Source: Paratractidigestivibacter sp003150175 (lineage in GTDB: Bacteria > Actinomycetota > Coriobacteriia > Coriobacteriales > Atopobiaceae). Taken from it: a stretch of DNA of 51,158 nt. The translations under genes were made by a program, and so were the position numbers. Shown here in pieces: positions 8,509-14,930 of the stretch (the first letter of the stretch is position 1; each line of letters begins with the position of its first letter). Below the pieces are notes generated by a model. That model was not told where the DNA came from and did no database searches. It saw only the letters and a program-made list of their open reading frames with translations. The stretch lies in the NCBI RefSeq assembly GCF_964283195.1, contig NZ_CAXYLH010000013.1. One strand, 5' to 3'.

Positions 8509-8745
8509 CTACTTCTCCAGCTGGGCCTCGACGAGCTCGACGAACTCGCCGACGGTCGCGGGGGTCGCGTCCTGGTCGATCTCGATGTCGAACTCGTCCT
8601 CGCAGGCGACGACGACCTCGACGGTCGCGAGGCTGTCGAGGCCGAGCTCGGACATGGTGGTCTCGGGCTTGAGCTCGACGTCGTCGGCGCCGGCGTTGTC
8701 GCGAATGATGTCGCAGACGCGCTCGAAGGTGCTGGTATCGGCCAT
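8509..8745 (-). CDS. acpP: Acyl carrier protein
   Basis: 78 residues, acidic, the usual ACP size. The phosphopantetheine attachment motif LGLDSLAT places the modified serine at residue 38. It carries growing acyl chains among the enzymes of this operon. The ATG at 8745 has AAAGGAGA at proper spacing. The frame stays open further upstream, but that part is antisense to nothing recognisable and lacks a ribosome site. fabH ends 76 bp upstream and fabK begins 2 bp downstream. Confidence 0.95.
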   Translation of the reverse strand: MADTSTFERVCDIIRDNAGADDVELKPETTMSELGLDSLATVEVVVACEDEFDIEIDQDATPATVGEFVELVEAQLEK

Positions 8746-8821
8746 GGTGGTCTCCTTTGTTCTGGGGTTTCTTTGTTGGCTTTGGTGCAAAGACGTGCGT
8801 TTGGAGCTTGCTATGCGAAAC

Positions 8822-9850
8822 CTACTTCCAGCGGAGCAGGCATGCGCCGATGTCGAGGCCGGCCCCGAAGCCGACCAGGGCAACGAGGTCGCCGCCCTTG
8901 AGCTCGCCCGCGCGGGCGAGGCGGTCGAGCGCGAGCGGGATGCAGGCGCTCGAGATGTTGCCGGTGTCGCGCAGGGTGCGGACCACGCGCGAGCCGTCGA
9001 TGCCGAGGCGCTTGATCGCCGCGGCGAGGATCCGCTCGTTGGCCTGATGGAAGACCAGGTGGTCGATGTCAGCGACCGCGATGCCGGCATCGGACGCCAT
9101 CGCCTCGACGGCGTCGCAGATGGCGGCGACGCCGAAGCGGAACACGCGACGGCCGTCCATGGAGAGGGCACTCGCCGGGCGCGGCGCCTCCGCGAACGGG
9201 GAGGTTCCCGCTAAGCCGGGGACGTTGAGGACCGCGACGGAGGGGCCGGTCGTGAAACGCATGGAGAGCGGGTTCGGGGCAGAGAGACTGCCGGCCGAGT
9301 TCGCCGCGGCGGCGGTCGCCTCGGGGCCGGCGGTCGCCTCAGCGGCGTCGGCCGCCTCGATGACAGCCGCGCCCGCCCCGTCGCCAAAGAGCACGCAGGT
9401 GGAGCGGTCGGTCCAGTCGAGGACGCGGCTCATCTGCTCGGCCGCCACCACGAGGACGCGGCGGGCGCGACCGCGGGCGATGTATCCGTCGGCGACGTCG
9501 AGGGCGAGCACGAAGCCCGCGCAGGCGCCTGAGACGTCGAAGGCCGGGCAGCTCGCGCCCAGGCGCTCCGCAACGGCGCAGGCCTCGGCCGGCAACAGGT
9601 GATCGCCGGTCGTGGTCGAACAGACGATGAGATCGAGTTCGGTGGGGTCAACCTCCGCCGCCTCGATCGCTCGACGGCTCGCCTCGACGGCGAGGTCGTC
9701 AAGCGTCTCGGTGGTGCACACGCGACGGCTCTTTATGCCGGTCCGGGTAAAGATCCACTCGTCGGAAGTATCAAGGAACGCCGAGAGCTCGTCGTTCGTC
9801 ACCGAGCGCGCAGGGAGCGCCGAGCCGGTGCCCAGAATCTGGAAAGACAA
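8822..9850 (-). CDS. fabH: 3-oxoacyl-ACP synthase III (FabH)
   Basis: 342 residues. It initiates fatty-acid synthesis by condensing a primer acyl-CoA with malonyl-ACP. The catalytic Cys110 lies in DVSGACAGFV, the His in VFHQANERIL and the Asn in GNISSACIPLAL. The start is TTG (9850), followed by the family-typical opening ILGTGSALP; no in-frame ATG exists nearby. AAGGAG is about 11 nt upstream. It is the first gene of the operon, so the 9851-10014 region controls the whole pathway. Confidence 0.95.
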   Translation of the reverse strand: MSFQILGTGSALPARSVTNDELSAFLDTSDEWIFTRTGIKSRRVCTTETLDDLAVEASRRAIEAAEVDPTELDLIVCSTTTGDHLLPAEACAVAERLGASCPAFDVSGACAGFVLALDVADGYIARGRARRVLVVAAEQMSRVLDWTDRSTCVLFGDGAGAAVIEAADAAEATAGPEATAAAANSAGSLSAPNPLSMRFTTGPSVAVLNVPGLAGTSPFAEAPRPASALSMDGRRVFRFGVAAICDAVEAMASDAGIAVADIDHLVFHQANERILAAAIKRLGIDGSRVVRTLRDTGNISSACIPLALDRLARAGELKGGDLVALVGFGAGLDIGACLLRWK

Positions 9851-9888
9851 AGACCTTGCAACTCCTTTATGCCGAACGAATGTTGACC

Positions 9889-9942
9889 TGTTAACATTGC
9901 TTTGACAGAATAACCTAGGTTGTTGGTTGTTGAGTTCTCAAC
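9889..9942. promoter_or_regulatory. Palindrome cluster in the fabH-birA divergent control region
   Basis: Three palindromes lie in the 164-bp divergent gap: TGTTAACA at 9889-9896, AACCTAGGTT at 9912-9921 (16 bp with one mismatch if extended), and GTTGAG-TT-CTCAAC at 9929-9942, perfect. TTGACA at 9902-9907 is a possible plus-strand -35 box, but no good -10 follows. No confident promoter is visible for either direction. The palindromes are candidate operators for a lipid or biotin regulator; the regulator is not identified. Confidence 0.5.
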
Positions 9943-10014
9943 TTCAGAAGACGGCATTCGACATAGTTGCTTCACAAGTCTCGGATCCAAACATCAGGTT
10001 GGAAAGAAGGGCAC

Positions 10015-10806
10015 ATGAAGAGCCAGCTGGACATCGTGGAGGTCACCGGTTCCACCAATGACGACCTGCTCAAGATGGGTAAAGAAGGCGCTCCCCACGG
10101 CTATGGGCTCGCGGCTCGGCGCCAGACGGCCGGCCGTGGGCGCCGCGGGCACAAGTGGGACTCGACCGAGGGAAACCTCTTGCTCTCCATCGTGCTGCGG
10201 CCCGACGTCGAGCCGACAGACCTGAGCGGGCTTGCCGCCGTGTGCGGCCTTGCGGTCTACGAGGAGCTCGAGGTTCTCGGCCTCGCCAATGAGGTGCGCC
10301 TCAAGTGGCCGAACGACCTCTATGCCCGCGACAAGAAGCTCGGCGGGATTCTCATCGAGGCGGCCAAGGACGAAGAGGGCAGGACCTTCGCCGTCGCGGG
10401 GATCGGCGTCAACGTGGCCTATACTCCGGCGGAGGTGCCTGACGGCGGCCTTCCCGCCGTGAGCCTCATGGACTTGAACGGCGATGTCCCGCCCGTGGAC
10501 AAGCTGCTGAGAGCAGTCCATGGGACCGTTGTCGGCCGCGTCGACGGGTGGGCCCGCACGCTCAGGCGTGTGCGGAAGGGCAACGGGAAGGAAAACCTCG
10601 GGCCTCTCTCCCCCGTGCTCGACGAGTATTTGGGCCACGTCGCGTGGCTCGGGCGAGAAGTAATCGCCCTCTCTCCCGACGGCGCCGAGCTCGCGCGCGG
10701 CTGCTTCAAGGCCGTCGACGACCACGGCCGTGCCATCCTAGCCTGCGCCGACGGCACGCACGTCTTCCCCTTTGAGCTCGCCTCCCTCCGACCCCTCGCC
10801 CACTGA
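10015..10806 (+). CDS. birA: Biotin--[acetyl-CoA-carboxylase] ligase, group I (BirA)
   Basis: 263 residues. It activates biotin with ATP and attaches it to Lys131 of AccB. Visible are STNDDL near the N-terminus, the biotinyl-AMP loop AGRGRRGHKW (39-48), KWPNDLY and the KLGGILIE segment, then a small C-terminal beta domain. There is no N-terminal helix-turn-helix, so this is a ligase without the repressor function of E. coli BirA. The ATG at 10015 follows AGAAGG; the frame extends 16 codons upstream without support. It is divergent from the fab operon that encodes its substrate. Confidence 0.93.
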   Translation: MKSQLDIVEVTGSTNDDLLKMGKEGAPHGYGLAARRQTAGRGRRGHKWDSTEGNLLLSIVLRPDVEPTDLSGLAAVCGLAVYEELEVLGLANEVRLKWPNDLYARDKKLGGILIEAAKDEEGRTFAVAGIGVNVAYTPAEVPDGGLPAVSLMDLNGDVPPVDKLLRAVHGTVVGRVDGWARTLRRVRKGNGKENLGPLSPVLDEYLGHVAWLGREVIALSPDGAELARGCFKAVDDHGRAILACADGTHVFPFELASLRPLAH

Positions 10807-10813
10807 CGACCAG

Positions 10814-10936
10814 CACTGAGTGACAGTCATCACGTGAAGCTTTTTGGAACACACATCATTTGATGCCACCCATCAGCCAATGACTGTCACCCAGTGATGG
10901 GTGTCACAGAAAGCTGCACGCAATGACTGTCACCCA
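10814..10936 (-). repeat. 123-bp element, right copy (inverted relative to 280-402)
   Basis: Mirror copy of the element at 280-402, about 85 percent identical with no gaps. It begins 7 bp after the birA stop codon. GTGACAGTCA lies at 10820 and TGACTGTCAC at 10881 and 10924, the exact mirror of the left copy. The best conserved 41 bp (10820-10860 against 356-396) differ at three positions. Relative to the gene that ends before it, each copy has the same orientation, which suits an element acting at transcript 3' ends. Confidence 0.85.
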
Positions 10937-10949
10937 ATGTTGGTAGACA

Positions 10950-10985
10950 AAGAAAAAGGCCCCGCTGCGGTACGGCAGCGGGGCC
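10950..10985 (-). terminator. Rho-independent terminator of the str operon (after rpsJ)
   Basis: GGCCCCGCTGC at 10958-10968 and GCAGCGGGGCC at 10975-10985 form an 11-bp stem with a 6-nt loop. On the minus strand it is followed by TTTTT (10953-10957). It ends the rpsL-rpsG-fusA-rpsJ transcript. Confidence 0.9.
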
Positions 10986-11008
10986 TGATTCATCGCTATG
11001 CAATCAGC

Positions 11009-11317
11009 TTAGAGCTTGATCTCGATGTCGACGCCAGCGGGGAGGTCGAGGCGCATGAGCGAGTCGACGGTGCTGGAGGACGGGTCGAGGATGTCGATGA
11101 GGCGCTTGTGGGTGCGCATCTCGAACTCGTCGCGGGAATCCTTGTCCTTGTGCGGCGAGCGGATGACGCAGTAGAGGTTGCGCTCGGTCGGCAGGGGGAT
11201 GGGGCCGCTCACGCGGGCACCGGTCTTCTGAGCGGTGTCGACGATGAGCTTGGCGGACTGATCAACGACCTCGTGGTCATAGCCCTTGAGGCGGATCCTG
11301 ATCTTCTGGGTAGACAC
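11009..11317 (-). CDS. rpsJ: 30S ribosomal protein S10 (NusE)
   Basis: 102 residues, full length. S10 is part of the 30S head and, as NusE, a partner of NusB and NusG in antitermination. The sequence has the family pattern IRIRLKGYDHEVVDQS, GPIPLPT and THKRLIDI. The start is GTG at 11317 with GGAGG 7 nt upstream. In many bacteria S10 heads the S10-spc ribosomal operon; here it is the last gene of the str operon and is followed at once by a terminator. Confidence 0.97.
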   Translation of the reverse strand: MSTQKIRIRLKGYDHEVVDQSAKLIVDTAQKTGARVSGPIPLPTERNLYCVIRSPHKDKDSRDEFEMRTHKRLIDILDPSSSTVDSLMRLDLPAGVDIEIKL

Positions 11318-11354
11318 TGTGGTACCTCCGTAAATGAGCTAACGCTCGGGTCGT

Positions 11355-13445
11355 TTAGTTGGTGCCGTTCTTGGCGACGATCTCGTCGCGGACGGACTTC
11401 GGGACGGGCTCGTAGGAGTCGAACTGCATGGTGTAGCTCGCGCGACCCTGAGTCTGGGAACGGAGGTCGGTTGCGTAACCGAACATCTCGCCCAGGGGCA
11501 CCTTGGCGCGGATGACCTTGGAGCCGAAGCGGTCCTCCATGCCCTCGATCTTGCCGCGGCGGGAGGTCAGGTTGCCCATGACGTCGCCCATGTACTGCTC
11601 GGGGGTCTCGACCTCGACGGACTCGACGGGCTCGAGCAGGACCGGGTCGGACTTCTTCAGCGCGTCCTTGATGGCCATGGAGCCGGCGATCTTGAAGGCG
11701 GCCTCGGAGGAGTCGACCTCGTGGTAGGAGCCGTCGATCAGCTTGACCTTGATGTCGACAACCGGGTAGCCGGCGATGACGCCGGTCTCGAGCGCCTCCT
11801 GGATGCCCTTGTCGATGGAGGGGATGTACTCCTTCGGGATGACGCCACCGACGATGGCGTTCTCGAACTCGTAGCCCTTGCCCTCCTCGTTGGGCTCCAT
11901 GTCGATGACGGCGTGGCCGTACTGGCCGCGGCCGCCGGACTGGCGGACGAACTTGCCCTCGGCGTGCTGCACGGCGTGGCCGGCGGTCTCGCGGTAGGCG
12001 ACCTGCGGCTTGCCCACGTTGCAGTCGACCTTGAACTCGCGGCGCAGGCGGTCGACGATGATCTCGAGGTGCAGCTCGCCCATACCGGCGATGATGGTCT
12101 GGCCGGTCTCGTGGTCGGTGTGGACCTGGAAGGTCGGGTCCTCCTCGGCGAGCTTGGCGAGGCCCACGGACATCTTGTCCTGCTCGGCCTTGGTCTTGGG
12201 CTCGACGGCGACGTCGATGACGGGGTCGGCGAACTGGATGGACTCGAGGATGATCGGGTTCTTCTCGTCGCAGAGGGTGTCGCCGGTGGTGGTGTTCTTG
12301 AAGCCGACGCAGGCGACGATGTCGCCGGCGGAGCAGGCCTCACGGTCAACACGGTCGTTGGCGTTCATCTCGAGGATGCGGCCCAGACGCTCACGGTTGT
12401 CCTTGGTGACGTTGTAGACGTATGAGCCCGCCTCGGCGTGACCGGAGTACACGCGGATGTAGGTGAGCTTGCCGACGAACGGGTCGGTCATGATCTTGAA
12501 CGCCAGGGCCGAGAAGGGCTCCTTGACGTCGGCGTGACGGACCTCGGACTCGCCCTTAGGCGTGGTGCCGTCGATCTCCTTGACGTCGAGCGGGGAAGGC
12601 AGGTAATCCACGACAGCGTCGAGGAGCTCCTGGATGCCCTTGTTCTTGTAGGCGGAGCCGACGAAGACGGGGTTGATACCGTTGTCGAGAACGCCCTTGC
12701 GGATGGCGGCCTTCAGGACGTCCACGGGGACCTCGGCGTCCTCGAGAACGGCCTCCATGACCTCATCGGAGTAGTTGGAGGCGGCGTCGAGAAGCTCGTC
12801 GCGCTTGGCCTGCGCCTCGTCGGCGAACTCGGCCGGGATCTCGTCCATCGGCTCGGGGTAGATCATGCCCTTGGCGTCTTCCTTGAAGTCCCAAGCGGTC
12901 ATGGTCACGAGGTCGATGATGCCCCAGAAGTTGGCCTCAGAGCCCATGGGCATCTGGGCGGCGACGGCGGGAGCGTGCAGGCGGTCCTTCATGGTCTGGA
13001 TCGCGTGGTCGAAGTCGGAGCCGACGCGGTCGAACTTGTTGATGAAGGCGATGCGAGGCACGTTGTACTTGGTGGCCTGGCGCCAAACGGTCTCGGACTG
13101 CGGCTGGACACCGGCGACGGCGTCGAAGACGGCGACAGCACCATCGAGGACGCGCAGGCAGCGCTCGACCTCAGCGGTGAAGTCGACGTGGCCAGGGGTG
13201 TCGATGATCTGGATGACGTGGTCCTTCCAGAAGCAGGTGGTGGCCGCGGAGGTGATGGTCACGCCGCGCTCCTGCTCCTGAACCATCCAGTCCATGGTGG
13301 CGGCGCCATCGTGGACCTCGCCGATCTTGTGGTTCTTGCCCGTGTAGTAAAGGATGCGCTCGGTAGTGGTCGTCTTGCCGGCATCGATGTGGGCCATGAT
13401 GCCGATGTTGCGAAGCTTGCTGAGCTCGTACTTAGCCTTAGCCAT
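11355..13445 (-). CDS. fusA: Elongation factor G
   Basis: 696 residues. The GTPase that drives ribosomal translocation and, with RRF, ribosome recycling. The P-loop AHIDAGKT is at 18-25, DTPGHVD and NKFD follow, and domains IV-V are complete to the C-terminus (EMFGYATDLRSQTQGRA). ATG start. It lies between rpsG (19-bp gap) and rpsJ in the usual str order. Only this copy is in the window. Confidence 0.97.
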   Translation of the reverse strand: MAKAKYELSKLRNIGIMAHIDAGKTTTTERILYYTGKNHKIGEVHDGAATMDWMVQEQERGVTITSAATTCFWKDHVIQIIDTPGHVDFTAEVERCLRVLDGAVAVFDAVAGVQPQSETVWRQATKYNVPRIAFINKFDRVGSDFDHAIQTMKDRLHAPAVAAQMPMGSEANFWGIIDLVTMTAWDFKEDAKGMIYPEPMDEIPAEFADEAQAKRDELLDAASNYSDEVMEAVLEDAEVPVDVLKAAIRKGVLDNGINPVFVGSAYKNKGIQELLDAVVDYLPSPLDVKEIDGTTPKGESEVRHADVKEPFSALAFKIMTDPFVGKLTYIRVYSGHAEAGSYVYNVTKDNRERLGRILEMNANDRVDREACSAGDIVACVGFKNTTTGDTLCDEKNPIILESIQFADPVIDVAVEPKTKAEQDKMSVGLAKLAEEDPTFQVHTDHETGQTIIAGMGELHLEIIVDRLRREFKVDCNVGKPQVAYRETAGHAVQHAEGKFVRQSGGRGQYGHAVIDMEPNEEGKGYEFENAIVGGVIPKEYIPSIDKGIQEALETGVIAGYPVVDIKVKLIDGSYHEVDSSEAAFKIAGSMAIKDALKKSDPVLLEPVESVEVETPEQYMGDVMGNLTSRRGKIEGMEDRFGSKVIRAKVPLGEMFGYATDLRSQTQGRASYTMQFDSYEPVPKSVRDEIVAKNGTN

Positions 13446-13464
13446 AAGTGGTTATCCCCTCGGA

Positions 13465-13935
13465 CTAGAAGCGGTAGTGAGAGAAGGCGCGGTTGGCCTC
13501 AGCCATCTTGAAGAGGTCCTCGCGCTTCTTCACGGACGCGCCGACGCCGTTGGAGGCGTCGAGAATCTCGTTCGCGAGGCGCTCGGCCATGGAGTTCTCC
13601 TTGCGGACGCGGGAGAAGTTGACCATCCAGCGGATGGCGAGGGTGGTGGCGCGACGGGAGTTGACCTCCATCGGCACCTGGTAGGTGGCGCCGCCGACAC
13701 GCTTCGGCTTGACCTCGAGGGTCGGGCGGATGTTGTCCATGGCCTTCTTGAAGACGGCCAGCGGGTCCTCGCCGGACTTCTCGGCGACGAGGTTGAAGGC
13801 ACCGTAGACGATGCGCTCGGCGGTGGCCTTCTTGCCATCGAGGAGGACCTTGTTGATGAGCTGGGTCACGAGACGGTTGTTGTAGACGGCGTCAGGCTGG
13901 ACCTCACGGCGGTTAGCTGCTGCACGACGCGGCAT
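13465..13935 (-). CDS. rpsG: 30S ribosomal protein S7
   Basis: 156 residues, the typical length. It binds the 3' major domain of 16S rRNA and starts head assembly. It opens MPRRAAANRREVQPD and has the conserved KVLLDGKKATAERIVYGAF and NSMAERLANEILDA segments. The ATG follows AAGGAGA with ideal spacing. It lies between rpsL and fusA. Confidence 0.97.
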   Translation of the reverse strand: MPRRAAANRREVQPDAVYNNRLVTQLINKVLLDGKKATAERIVYGAFNLVAEKSGEDPLAVFKKAMDNIRPTLEVKPKRVGGATYQVPMEVNSRRATTLAIRWMVNFSRVRKENSMAERLANEILDASNGVGASVKKREDLFKMAEANRAFSHYRF

Positions 13936-13983
13936 GTGATATCTCCTTAAGAACTAAGAGCGGGTGTTTGCGTGTAAGTCGTC

Positions 13984-14355
13984 TTACTTCGGGCGCTTGG
14001 TGCCGTAGCGGGAACGGGCCTTGGCGCGGTTCTGGACGGCGGCGCAGTCGTAGGCGCCGCGGACGATCTTGTAACGCACACCAGGCAGGTCGCGGACGCG
14101 GCCGCCGCGGATCAGGACGATGGAGTGCTCCTGGAGGTTGTGGCCCTCGCCGGGGATGTAAGCGGTGACCTCGATGCCGTTGACGAGACGGACACGGGCG
14201 ACCTTACGAAGAGCCGAGTTCGGCTTCTTGGGCGTGGTGGTGAAGACGCGGGTGCAGACGCCGCGCTTCTGGGGGTTGTGCTGCAGGGCTGCGTTCTTAG
14301 ACTTGGCCTTGACGCTCACGCGACCGTTGCGAACGAGCTGGTTGATAGTAGGCAA
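13984..14355 (-). CDS. rpsL: 30S ribosomal protein S12, with Arg at position 88
   Basis: 123 residues. S12 lines the decoding site. The start is TTG at 14355, giving MPTINQLVRNGR; it has AAGGAGAG upstream, and the longer open frame is unsupported. Lys43 in TTPKKPNSALRK is the usual residue. In the second streptomycin-contact loop the sequence is GGRVRDLPGVRY, so position 88 is Arg (codon CGC) where most bacteria have Lys. Lys-to-Arg at this site is a known streptomycin-resistance change, so low streptomycin sensitivity is plausible. Confidence 0.96.
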   Translation of the reverse strand: MPTINQLVRNGRVSVKAKSKNAALQHNPQKRGVCTRVFTTTPKKPNSALRKVARVRLVNGIEVTAYIPGEGHNLQEHSIVLIRGGRVRDLPGVRYKIVRGAYDCAAVQNRAKARSRYGTKRPK

Positions 14356-14444
14356 AGTTCTCTCCTTCTTATACCTATCGACGTGCTGATTTACGATATT
14401 CATGGGCCGCGCAGCACCGCCGCCCCGGATTGACGCGACGATGA

Positions 14445-14474
14445 ACTTTACGCTTGTGCCCGAGCAGTTGTCAA
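14445..14474 (-). promoter_or_regulatory. Sigma-70-type promoter of the str operon
   Basis: On the minus strand TTGACA (14469-14474) and TAAAGT (14445-14450) are 18 bp apart. It lies about 90 bp upstream of the rpsL start. The rest of the 215-bp gap between hypA and rpsL shows no other clear signal. Confidence 0.75.
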
Positions 14475-14570
14475 AACGCCACGGAGCCGGGCGTATCCAT
14501 TTCACACGGAGTTCACACACGCGTCGACGCATGGCAAGAAGGGCCTCGGCCAGCCGGTCGCCGCCGGCGC

Positions 14571-14915
14571 CTAGCACGCCTCGATGCTCGTGAGCTCGAC
14601 CTGGTCGCCGGTGAGCAGCACGGTGTCGTCGCTGCCGCAGTGCGGGCAGACCTTGCCGTGCGCGACCGTCGGGTAGGTCTTGCCGCAGGCGTTGCAGACC
14701 GTGGTCGCCGGCGCCTCCTCGACGATGAGCTCGCTTCCGCGCAGGAGGTCCTCTTTGTCTGCGGCCCAGCGCCAGCAGTCGGTGAGGTAGCGCGGCACCA
14801 CGCCCGAGACCTCGCCCAGCGTGAGCGTCACGCGGCTCACGGAGGTGAGGGAGTTCTCCTCCCCCACCTCCTCGACCATCTTTATAAGGTGAACGACGAT
14901 GCCCAGCTCGTGCAC
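14571..14915 (-). CDS. hypA: Hydrogenase/urease nickel incorporation protein HypA
   Basis: 114 residues. HypA hands nickel to [NiFe]-hydrogenase precursors together with HypB. His2 (MHELG), the nickel ligand, is present, as are two CXXC pairs, C74/C77 and C90/C93, of the structural zinc site. The start is GTG at 14915 with AAGGAG upstream. It is the last gene of hypB-oxidoreductase-hypA, 15 bp after the oxidoreductase. No hydrogenase structural gene is in the window. Confidence 0.93.
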   Translation of the reverse strand: MHELGIVVHLIKMVEEVGEENSLTSVSRVTLTLGEVSGVVPRYLTDCWRWAADKEDLLRGSELIVEEAPATTVCNACGKTYPTVAHGKVCPHCGSDDTVLLTGDQVELTSIEAC

Positions 14916-14930
14916 GGTCCCGGGGCTCCT

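Noticed and set aside
9902..9930. Plus-strand promoter for birA from TTGACA at 9902
   Set aside because: No acceptable -10 hexamer lies at 16-19 bp; the 17-bp position reads GGTTGT.
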